Of a stretch of 64,000 nt of DNA, positions 1 to 11,000 are shown piece after piece. Source of the stretch: Danio rerio (Eukaryota; Chordata; Actinopteri; Cypriniformes; Danionidae); the NCBI RefSeq assembly GCF_049306965.1, contig NC_133182.1, positions 34,251,501-34,315,500 of the forward strand, given 5' to 3'. Within the stretch, counting starts at the first letter, position 1. Each line of letters starts with the position of its first letter. The position numbers and the translations under genes were made by a program. The notes below the pieces were generated by a model. That model saw nothing but the letters and a program-made list of their open reading frames with translations. It had not been told where the DNA came from and did not search any database.

Positions 1-35
1 AGGTGACAGTGCTAACCACTGAGCCAATTTATTTG
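1..35 (-). mobile_element. DANA SINE, end cut by window edge
   Basis: The wording GACAGTGCTAACCACTGAGCC is the reverse complement of the tRNA-like 5' head of DANA. Only this head lies inside the window. Confidence 0.7.
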
Positions 36-49
36 CCCCGTTATCCTAT

Positions 50-115
50 TAAAGGGATGGTTCACATAAAAGTTTTCTCACTATTTACTCATTATCAAGT
101 GGCTGGAAATGTAGC
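50..115 (+). repeat. Fragment of palindromic MITE terminus
   Basis: TTAAAGGGATGGTTCACA followed by CTCACTATTTACTCA resembles the common zebrafish palindromic MITE end. The partner end is absent. Confidence 0.4.
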
Positions 116-835
116 TTCATCCTTATTGAACACAAAACAAAAAATTGTGAAGAACAGAACAGTTCCACTGTAACGCATTACACAACTACATGTTCCAATG
201 TGATTACGTTTCTTACATTACAAATAAAGTTTTTAAAAGAAAAAAATGTTTCATTTAAATCACGTTTTCTGTTGCAACGTCAGTTAATAAGCATGCACTT
301 TTAAATTTTTGGAGAATGTGAACAAAAATGGTTGCTGTCGAGAGGGGCTGCTACAGACTGGAAATACAAAGTGGAAATACAGACTTTACTTTAACTTCAT
401 TGAGCATAAAAACTAAAATATTGCTGTGGAATGCAGTCTAAAGAGCTTTTGACAGTTTTTAACTCAACCAGCATCTTGTTCAAGCACTTGATTAGAAAGC
501 AACCTAGGACAATACTCATCACCAAGGAGGACACTGGCATCCTAAAACACAGTGGCCCAACTCAGCCTAAACAGGCTAAATTGAATTTTTTCTGCAGCAT
601 CCGGAGTAAAGCAATCTTCGGAATGTGAAAAGAAGCGTAGCTGCTTATAGGGCCGTTCACATATCACGTCTTTTGCACGCGTGTGCGTATTGGGCGCATT
701 TCCCAGGCGCACCCATTTGAAAACCGCAAGTCACATGACAAGAACTGAGAGATCAGCTTCTTTGCAATATACACATTTAGGTAGACTAATTACCTCAGAC
801 AAACAGAACACCCAAACACTGCAGTGCTTTTTCAT

Positions 836-905
836 ACTATGGATGTCAATAGTTACAGCTATCCAGTTTTCTTCTAAATGCCTTCTTTTGTGTTTTATTG
901 TAGTT
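836..905. repeat. Internal fragment of palindromic MITE
   Basis: ACTATGGATGTCAATAGTTAC followed by CTTCTTTTGTGTTTTA matches the loop-proximal part of the same palindromic MITE seen at 2105-2330. Confidence 0.35.
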
Positions 906-962
906 AATGTACTTTTTTTGTATCTGATAAAATGTTGCAGTTTTAAATGTATGCAACATCCA

Positions 963-1168
963 TAGTACCGGTGAATTGGGTAGGCTAAATTGTCCGTAGT
1001 GTATGAGTGTAAATGAGTGTGTGTGGATGTTTCCCAGAGATTGGTTGCAGCTGGAAGGGCATCCGCTGCATGAAACATGTGCTTAATAAGTTGGCGGTTC
1101 ATTTCGCTGTGGTGACCCCAGATTAATAAAGGGACTAAGCCGAAAAGAAAATGAATGACTGAATAAAA
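963..1168 (+). mobile_element. DANA SINE, 5'-truncated
   Basis: It begins in the middle of the element (GGTGAATTGGGTAGGCTAAA) and runs through the conserved core (GGGCATCCGCTG, GGCGGTTCATTTCGCTGTGG) to the AAATGAATGA tail. The tRNA-like head is missing. Confidence 0.85.
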
Positions 1169-2104
1169 CTGGTTTGAAACAATCAAATGATGTCAGGCTT
1201 TTCATTATTGGGTGAACTATTTCTGAACATTTGACCTTTTGTGCATAGGTTGCCATTGCAACAAAAAAACTTTAAATTTACTTCAAGAGTTCACACTTTG
1301 ATAATGTTTGACTATTTTAGCAGGTTTGGCATGCTGTCCCGGGTGAGAACTCTGAGCATAGAGATAGATGATGTTCGTGATTAGTGATAGGGATCAGCTT
1401 TAGTCAATCCTATTGCGTGCTCCTCTCAAAATTAGTTTGTGAAACTTGTGAAGTTGAAGTGTCAGGAACACAATTTAACTAAAGAGATTGGTCAGAAAAG
1501 CATGTCTCATGCCTTTATGTGGCTGTGATGTTGTTTTATCGTCTTGCAAACTAATTTGCACTTCTTTTGGTAGATTTGTTTTTCATTATATATATAAAAG
1601 AGCTGCTGCATCTGTGTTTTGTAATTTGAGCGTTGTTAGAAGATCACTTGCAGAACTTTACACTCCCTTGCCTTTATGGGATTACATACACTAATTTGCC
1701 CTGCTTTTATATTATCTGGCCTATTATTTGAAGTAAAGTCGACTTTGTACTTTAAAACATGTAGGCCTGTCATGATTATCAATAAATCACTCGATTATGG
1801 TTTTTCAATCTGACAATTATTTAAGACAACCACAATAATCAAAGTGAGGTTCAAATTTAAATTTTTTTTAGGTCTAATCATATTACTGTTATTATTATAT
1901 CAGGTAATACTATAACATATTAATTTATTTTCAAAGCAAGAAGTCTTTAAGGGCAATTATTATCAACTATTGCTAAATTTCAATCACATTTAGCCATCCT
2001 AAAAAAGAAAAATGGTATATCCTGTTGCATCACATTGGCCTATTTTCTAAATTTAATTTGTCAACAAACATTGGCTTAATCTGCAAGTTAGAATAACTAA
2101 ACAG

Positions 2105-2330
2105 AATAAAAGGGATAGATAAAAATCTGTCATCATTTACTCACCCTTGACTTGTTCATTACCAGTTTGATTTTTTAACACACACAAAAAAGATATTTTG
2201 AACAATGTTGGAAACCGGTAACCATTGGCTTTTATAGTTTTTACTACTATGGATATCAATGCTCGCAGGTTTCCAACATAATTCAGAATATCTTCTTTTA
2301 AATTCTAAAAGAAATCTAAAAAAATCACTG
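2105..2330. mobile_element. Palindromic MITE (degenerate)
   Basis: It has AAAGGGATAGATAAAAATCTGTCATCATTTACTCACC and then two arms around GGAAACCGGTAACCATTGG and CAGGTTTCCAACAT that can fold on each other. It resembles the Angel-type palindromic MITEs of zebrafish. The right terminus is degenerate. Confidence 0.5.
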
Positions 2331-2538
2331 GGGAGATCTTTTAAAATCTCCCGTGATGTGCATCGAGGAGACATCTGATAACTAAGACGAGCCAATAGCA
2401 GTAAAAGCACCCAACTTAAGCAGAGTTTTCAGCAGCTTTCTAGCGTGCACTTTCATAAAATATGTGTCTGAGCAAGTCTCTGACAGTATAATATGGCTTA
2501 ACATTATAGCCATTGTCTTTCATGTGGTGTTATGAATA

Positions 2539-2908
2539 GGGCGGCACGGTGGCGCAGTGGGTAGCACAATCGCCTCACAGCAAGAAGATCACTGGTTCAA
2601 GCCTCTGCTAGATCAGTTGGCTTTTCTGTGTGGAGTTTGCATGTTCTCCCTGTGTTCGCTTGGGTTTCCTCCGGGTGCTCTGGTTTTCCTCACATATCCA
2701 AAACATGTGGTACAGGTGAACTGGGTAGGCTAAATTGTCCATAGTGTATGTGTGTGAATGAGCGTGATGGATGGTTCCTAGTGATGGATTGCAGCTGGAA
2801 GGGCATCCGCTGTGTAAAACATATTAGATTTGTTGACGGTTAATTCCGCTGTGGCGACCCCAGATAAATAAAGGGACAAAACAGAAAAGAAAATGAATGA
2901 ATAAATGT
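2539..2908 (+). mobile_element. DANA SINE, near full length
   Basis: The head is GGGCGGCACGGTGGCGCAG, with tRNA-like A and B boxes (AGTGGGTAGCAC, GGTTCAAGCC). The V-SINE core is GTGTGGAGTTTGCATGTTCTC, and the tail is GAAAATGAATGAATAAATG. Confidence 0.9.
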
Positions 2909-3488
2909 TATGAATAACTTCATATGAATCTGTTTGCTAAGGACGTATGCATAATTTCTGCACTAATATTGTTTCATTTTACTAGATTGTGCAGTGATCA
3001 ACGTGTTGACTGCATTTATTTAGCAATAAAATTAGCTTGGGTGCTAATGTTGCTTTATTAACGAAAATGAAAGTGTTGACAATGCATTTGTTTTGCACTA
3101 AAGTTAGTCATTGCTTATGTTGCATTGCTTTTGCAATGTGTTACGAGCTGTCAAGCAGCATGTGTATATATTTCCTGCAAATAAATCGCAAAATTGTGGC
3201 GTTGCAAAACATTTGCATCTTGTTTTATTGATAATGTCACCAGCGATTAGTTCACGTCGACTCTGATAACATAAACATTGACTTCCAAAAATCTAAAGTC
3301 GCTCAACCCCTACTAGGGATATGAAAAGTACTGATTTAAGAACCAATCAGTAATCTTATTTAAAAATGTCCTTTTCACACTTGAGCACTAACACTGTTCA
3401 TTTTTTAAAAGCCACGTCTCTCAAAGGATCTGTCTATGAACAGATATGAGTGAGTAAGATTTTAAACACTCCAGTGTTTGTGTATTTG

Positions 3489-3738
3489 TGCACTGTAAAA
3501 CAGTCAACTTTATCAAATCAAATGAGAGTAGTTAACTCAAAACCTATTGGGTTTTACAGTACTCAGTTGGTTTGAGTTCTCTTCATTTACTGGGTTTTAC
3601 TGTGTTCAAATTGCTTCATTTACTCAAATGGATTGTCTTCAAAGTACTCATTAGGATTAGTTTTTGAACTGAAATGGTTTGGTGCAATCGGTTTCCTCAA
3701 ATGGTTTAAGTTACCTTAACTTAATGGGTTTTACAGTG
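3489..3738 (+). mobile_element. Short TIR element (CACTGTAAAAC termini)
   Basis: The element opens CACTGTAAAAC and closes GTTTTACAGTG, about 250 bp apart, with further internal GGGTTTTAC repeats. It has the size and shape of a MITE. The superfamily is not determined. Confidence 0.55.
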
Positions 3739-4559
3739 TGTAAGGCCTTTAGTGAAGAGCGATGATCATTGTAGCCAATAACACTCATACACAAGCACTC
3801 AACTGTTGAGTGCATGTATACAATGGCCAGTCAGCAGTTCAAGAATCCAATTAGTGGTGCTTAAAAAATGCAAACAGGAAAAACTGCTAATATTGTACTT
3901 TTTCACATTTCAGTACCAGCTTGGTAATTGAATTCGGTACTTCTGACATGCCTAATCTTGACACACCTAATAAGCCCACAAAATCATTTCATTCTGCAGG
4001 GCCTTTTCAGATGCTCTGAATAACACTACATGCCCTGTTTTACTGGAAAATATGTTTTACTTGAGCTAACTGGATATTTACAAGAGATCTCCAGATCATA
4101 ACAAGATTGTCTCATATTTCACGGAGGAATTTTTGATATGCGATAACATTTGTGTAGTTTTACTCAGGAAAAGCCAGCCAAAAGTCAAATTTCTGTCACC
4201 AAAGACAAAAGAGCCAGTGATAAATTCATAACCGTTATCTCTGACCTGATAAAGCTGACTTTCATAGGACGAAATTAAATTAGAGTTTTTCCCCTGCTCA
4301 CTTGCATCGCATCAACTGTGTGATGGAATTGGCAGATCATGGCACACAAAAATGGCACATTTTAGCAGACACAAATCCGAAGGGCATTTCTTTTTTTCTT
4401 TTTTATTTCCTGTCCATCCATGAAGACATTGCACCATACATAAATAATTATGCTGTAAAAATGACTCAGTATTTACAAGTATTCCATATAATACGTTTAT
4501 ATAAAACTTTATATTAAATTTAGATAGATTACATTTGGGATGGTGGCTGCGGGTCTCTG

Positions 4560-5074
4560 AGAGTTCGTATTGAGTTTGTGTTTGTTTGTTGTTTATCCAC
4601 CTTTTTCCACACGTGATGATTGTGTTCTAAATTATGGGTTGCACTTCTAGCTTTAGGGATTATCAAAGGAATTTTGAAATTCCTTTATTATATTCATATT
4701 CCAATATTCATAGTAAAAACTGTGGAAGAGGTATGTCTGGTTTTGTGCTTTATTTTTTATACTTGATAGAAAATTATGCTTTTATTTATATTATTTTAAC
4801 ACAAGCATGTCTGTCAATGCTCCTTTGAGTTCACTGTCTCTCAGAATTCACTACAGTAAAGTAATAGTCAATATACACCCATTATATTGCTGTGAGAAGT
4901 CATTTGGGGATTAGTCGTGGTCTACTTAAAAAAATTTTCTTAAATATTTGATAGATGAACCATAAAGAGAATAACAGCACCTCAAAAACTATTTTTAAAA
5001 ACACTTAATTTAAAGGAAGTGACTCCCATAGCTAACTCAAAGCATCATTGTGGTGTAGGAAAAAGGTGGATTGG
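4560..5074 (-). other. smad6: Probable smad6 3' UTR
   Basis: This stretch follows the smad6 stop codon on the minus strand and has no other gene. AATAAA-type signals in the minus sense occur near 4749-4754 and just beyond. The 3' end is not determined and the UTR may extend to lower coordinates. Confidence 0.4.
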
Positions 5075-8000
5075 TTATCTGTGGTTGTTGAGTAAAATCT
5101 CCAGCCAGCATGGACACGATGTGATGAACTGTCTGGAATAGCACGGTCCCCAACCCTTGGCAAAACTGATCCTCACACTGTTCGGGTCGTACGGCCCTTC
5201 CGGGTGTACCGGATGACTGGCCGGTTGCATTTGGCACGACTTCTCATAGTCAAACACCTTTATGGAGTAGCCTGGCATTACTCTCCTCACCGTCAGACTC
5301 AGGTAGGGGTGATGCTCCAGAGTGGGCGAGTTGACAAATATAGGGTGCTGACTGCGGTTGTAGGCCCAAACTCCATCGGGCTCTTTGCTGAGGAGGATGC
5401 CGTGGCCGATCTTGCCGCGGGTGCGCTGGACGGAAGTGGAGCGCGGAGAGAGGGGCAGCAGGCCCAAACATAGGCCTGTACCCTGAGGTAGGTCGTAGAA
5501 GATGCTGAGAGAGGCGTCGTGAACTGGGTACAGGCGGCCCACACGGGTGCGAAGCTCCCAGTAAGCCACATTACACCAGTGGTTCTGCGCCAGCGAGGAG
5601 GGAGACATACTGGCATCTGAAAGAGAGGTGGAAACGACATGTTAAGCATAAATTTAAAATAGAGAACACAAATCAAAATAAATAAAAATTGTAAAGCAGA
5701 ATATTATTTTAAAATTCTGTATATTTAGTAAAAAAAATATCATTCTTGTTTTAATTTTCTTAATAAAATAATAATTTAGGGGCGTCACGGTTGCTTGATT
5801 GCCTCAAATCAAGAAGGTTGCTTGTTTTTGAGTCCTGGCTAAGCCAGTTGGCATTTCAGTGTGGAGTTTGGATGTTCTCCCCGTGCTAGCGTGTGTTTCC
5901 TCAGGGTGCTCTGGTTTTCCGCACACTTAAAAAACATGCGCTATAGTTGAATTGGGTAAGCTAAATTGGGTAAGCTAAATTGCTAAATAAATGCAAGAGT
6001 GTATGGGTGTCTACCAATGTTGGGTTGTGGCTGGAAGGGTATCCGCTGTGTAAAACGTATGCTAGTTAAGTTGGTGGTTCATTCCACTGTGGCGACCCCT
6101 AATGAAAGGACTAAGCCGAAAAGAAAATGAATGAATGAATGAATATAATAATTTACAGCAAAGATTGTTTTGGCCTTGCATGGTCTAGCACCACAATATT
6201 TATCTGAGCTTTTAATCCCATACACTTGTAGATGCGCCTTATGCTCGTCTGATGCTGGTCTTTTAACTGCTCAGTCAACGCGGCTAAAATCTATGGACCG
6301 GGCATTCTCTTCACTGGCACCTAAATTGTGGAACTCTTTACTCTGGAATTCTGATATTCGCAATGCTGAATCCCCTGAGTATTTTAAAATCATCTCTTAA
6401 AACGGAATTAATTGATTTAATTTGACTTTTATATGATTTTTCAAACTATTATTATTATTTTATGTGTTTTTAATAATTTTTATTGTTACTTTTCCTGCTG
6501 CAGGGGGGTGGGAGTGGGGGGTGAGGGGTGCTCATGTTCAGGCTGATTAGTAAAAAACAACAAAAATAATTATGATAATAAAAGAATAAAAAGATAATGA
6601 AAAAAAGATAATAATAAAAGACAATAAAAGAATAATATTATTAAATAATTGTTATGGGCATCACAGTAGCGACGTGTGTAGCACGATCGCCTCACAGCAA
6701 GAAGGTTGCTGGTTCGAGCCCCGGCTGGGTCAGTTGGCATTTCTGTGTGGAGTTTGCATGTTCTCCCCATGTTCTTGTGGGTTTTCTCCGGGTGTTCCGG
6801 TTTCCCAAACAGTCTAAAGACATGCAGTATAGGTGAAATGATTGAGCTAAATTGACTAGTGAATGTGTGTGAAAGTAAGAGTGTATGGGTGTTTCCCAGT
6901 GTTGGGTTGCTGCTGAAAGGGCATCTGCTGTGTAAAAGCATATGCCGTATAAGTTGGCGGTTCATTCCGCTGTGGCGACCCCTGACTAATAAAGGGATTA
7001 ATAAAAAAAATTAATGAATGAACGAATTATCATAATTTTGTTATGATTAATTTGAAGCTGATTAGTAAAAAAACAACAAAAATAATGATGATAACAATCA
7101 TAATAGCAATAAAATAATAATATTATAAAATAATCGTAATTATAATAAGTTTGTGAATATTTTGTGTAATAATTTGTAATATTTGTAGCAATGTTTTCCT
7201 TTTATGTAAACTGTTCTTCATTACCATGAATTTTTCTTATTAAATAAACCATTTAACTGAAGTATTTTATTTATCTGGCAGCGATCAGTAAAGGAATGTA
7301 AACATAATGTAAACTACATTAATAATGCTGGATAGCAATGTATGTTTAATAATCATGGATGTTTACATGTTTGCTACTTATTTACTGATAAAAAATAATA
7401 AACAAATAATTATTATTACTTTATTGTAAAACAATATCAGACTTCTTTGAGCTTCTGAAAGCCACAAGTGTCCCAGCGGAGTATTCCTCAGCATTAGCGC
7501 TCCACTAAAGTAACTGCGCTGTCATGACAAGTAATGTCAATGTTTTGACCACTCTCACATCAGCTCCGTCTCGTTCTCTCTGATGTTCCACAGAGCACAT
7601 TCACTCCCTGAATCTACAATCCTATCAGGAGCGAACTGGAAACTGAAGAAGCAGCGACCCCCACTAACAGGCCCAAATCTGTCATCTCTGCCTCCAACAC
7701 CCCCCGCTCCTGCCTCAGCATTCCTCTCTCTCTTCTGTCCCGCGCGGGGCCTACTGGGGCCCCGTCTCCCCCTCCGAGGGCCAGCATTCAGCTCTCTGAC
7801 CACTCAGTGCAGGCTCGCGACCCCCTGACCCCCCAGCCGCCAGCCTATCCAGTCTGATTAACTCAAACACAGACTGATGGCATTATTTTGCTTCACAGGC
7901 TCTATTGAGGGAGAAGATCTAAAGCCCTGGGCCTGTGCCCCCATTCTGCTCAGTCTCAACCCTCTCTGGCCCAAACAGACAGCAGAGGACACACTGTTAA

Positions 8001-11000
8001 TGAAGCAGCTTTGCCTCAAGGAGGGGTGCGGAAATACACAATCATTATCTCCCATTCTCCGCTCGCTGACTTGGTATGTGCTTACAAAAATGATGTTTGA
8101 GAAAAAGAATGAGGAGGGTAGCAAGAGGGAAATGGTGTTTTCTTTGAGATTTGCATATATTTGTTTTCTTTCCGGATTTAGAAAAGTGGAAACAATGCAC
8201 TAAATAAATCAAAATGGAAAAGGCAGCGAGAGGAATTTCATTTTTTCTTGGAGATTTGCATAAATTCCTTTCTTCTGGGATTTAGGAAAGGGGAAATAAT
8301 GCACAAGATTAATCAAAGTCGCCTGACAGACTCCAAACATTAAATCTGCCTTTCATATTGCCGCATTAGTGTTGACGTTTTCATATTTGACCTCGTTTAA
8401 TCTCACGCTAAGGCTTGCACATCACTAAATTTGCTGCCTGGTTTAATTCTGTAAGCGACGCTATTGTGTTTCAGGAACTTTTTCCTCATATGCACAGTTG
8501 TTAGTGTCTGCGAAAGCATTCTTGGTGCTTGTGTGCCTAGCCTAAACCAACACCACAAAATGAGAGGGGGGGAGGAGAGGATGGAGTCTTGTCTGCCCCG
8601 CTGTGCCAAATATTAGATCTCCCTCCACATATTAGACCATTTCACTGAGCCAGTGTGTGGTGGAGAAGCAGAGAGACGGGTGATAATGGAAGTGCCACGA
8701 CGAGTAGTGCCAGAGAACTCCAGAACACTTCCCGTATTTTCACGACTCAAGAACAGTAGCACAGTCTACATGTTCGGCTTCAACACCTACAGTTGAAGTC
8801 AGAATTATTAGCTCCTCTTTGAAATGTATTTTCTTTTTTAAATATTTTCCAAATGATGTTTAACAGAGCAAGAAAATTTTCACAGTATGTCTGTTAATAT
8901 TTTTTCTTCTGGAGAAAGTCTTATTGGTTTTATTTTGGCTAGAATGAAAGCAGTTATTAATAAAAAAAACATTTTAAGGTCAAAAGGGTTAGCCCCTTTA
9001 GGATATATATTTTTTGATAGTCTACAGAACAAACCATCATTATACAATAACTTGCCTAATTACCCTAACCTGCCTAGTTAACCTAATTAACCTAATTGAG
9101 CCTTTAAATGTCACTTTAAGCTGTATAGAAGATTCCTGAAAATATCTAGTCAATTATTATTTACTGTCATCATGGCAAAGATAAAATAAATCAGTTATTA
9201 GAAATGAGTTATTAAAATGATTATGATTAGAAATGTGTTGAATCCTCTCTCCTTTAAACAGAAATTGGGGAAAAAATAAACAGAAGGGCTAATAATTCAG
9301 TGGGGTTAATAATTCTGACTTCAATTGTATCCTTCTGAGCATCTAACACTGATGCTAAAACTCTAAAAAGAATAGTTTCTTCAAAAATGAAAATTCTGTA
9401 ATTATTCCATCACCATTTAGTTGTTTTAAAACCTGCACTAAGTTCTGAGAAGTTGCTGATTACACATAATCTGGATTATGAAATGTGTTTTAAAGAATGT
9501 AGCACTTTGAGATAGATCACAATTAAAATGTGATTACTTTTATAGATTACAATAATTGCAAATGATTGATAATTACTAATATATGATAAATTGAAGCAGT
9601 AAATGATTCATAATTTGATTCTCCATAATTTTTTTTCTTTTAAAAGTCATCCTGTAAATAATTGTACTATTTGTCATGCTGTTTATCTTTAAATATCTCA
9701 CAAATTCAGTACATTTAAAGTTAGGTCAAACATGCTCGAAAGGTAATCCAAAAGTAATCTTTGTAGGAATCAAGATAATGTTGACTAAAATGTTGTTCAA
9801 ACTGACCATTTTCACATTTCTTAGTAGCGGAAGTCGTCATAGTTAAAAAACTTTAAGCAAAGTAAATTGGAGAATACAACAATTTTTTTCAGTCTTATTT
9901 GCTCAAATAATAAAATAAAAACTCCAAGATTATGTAATAAAGATTTTCTGAAAAAGGAAAATAATTGTGTGAGACTGGCGACAGCAAACAGAGGAGAGAA
10001 TAATGTCAAATTTACTGTTCTGTCCCATAGACATAGCATTAGAAAAGCCTCACACAAGTGTGCGTGTGTTATGACCCTTAAACGCTTCATAACAGTCTTG
10101 TGAAAAGGGTTTATTATTTGTAAAAGAGCATACTTTTTAAGTTATCTACCCAGTTCATTCCTTTCTTTTGTAAAACACAAAATAAGACAGTTCTAACCTA
10201 CAGTGAAAGTCAGTGGTGTATGATTTCATCCCGGTTAACATATACTTTAATTGCAGACCGAAAAACTCCCTTAAAATATCAGTGCTTTGTGTTATCAAGA
10301 AAAAAGAGACTATAATGACGGTCTGGAATGACATGGGCGAGTAAATGATGACAGAATTTTCATTTTCACTTTCCATTTATTCTATATAATACATGGCAGT
10401 CCTTGCCATGAACAAATACTTAAACTGTGGAACATATCTATAGAAGTATCTTTCTTTTGCAAGTCATTTTTGTCGCTCATTCCTCAGGATAATCAATCTG
10501 CGGTAACCGAACTGACTGCATATTGATCCCTATCTAAGATGAAGCTAACTGCTTTTGTCAGGATGAGAAAGCAAAATGATTTCTCCATGTCACAATACTG
10601 AGACACTGAGAAAAATATGCAGACAAACACACAAAACACAATTACAATAAATCAGCCAGAAATGTAACCAGATCTAAAAAGATGCATGTCCCTTAAAAAC
10701 GGGGGCAAATCATTTTCCAACAATTGATAGAGTCGTTCTTTGTCAACATCTGTAAAGAATCTCTGCAGAGACAGGCAGGATTTCATTAGTTAAATTGCGT
10801 GTTGGCCTGCGCTCTGTCAGGAAGAGGGGAAGCCACAGCGAGGCCTGTAATTTAAACCTTATTTTAAAATGCGACTGGCTGGCTGTGCCAGGGCTTGCAT
10901 TGCAAAACTCAGCAGGAAGCAACAACATGAAAATAATGGAGGAAAGATTGTATGCGACACACCAAAAGAGGATCTTGCTTCATGTCTTCAGAGTTCTATA

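Noticed and set aside
5204-5676. Other-frame open stretches over the smad6 MH2 exon
   Set aside because: All overlap a clearly recognised MH2 coding exon in a different frame or strand.
6158-6412. Host gene exon
   Set aside because: The wording [11 protein letters not shown] and [14 protein letters not shown] is the repetitive C-terminus of fish LINE ORF2, so it is a retrotransposon remnant.
7555-8203. Open frames on both strands of the GC-richer block in smad6 intron 3
   Set aside because: Pro/Leu/Arg-rich translations with no domain, no splice context and no partner exon. Better explained as non-coding GC-rich sequence.
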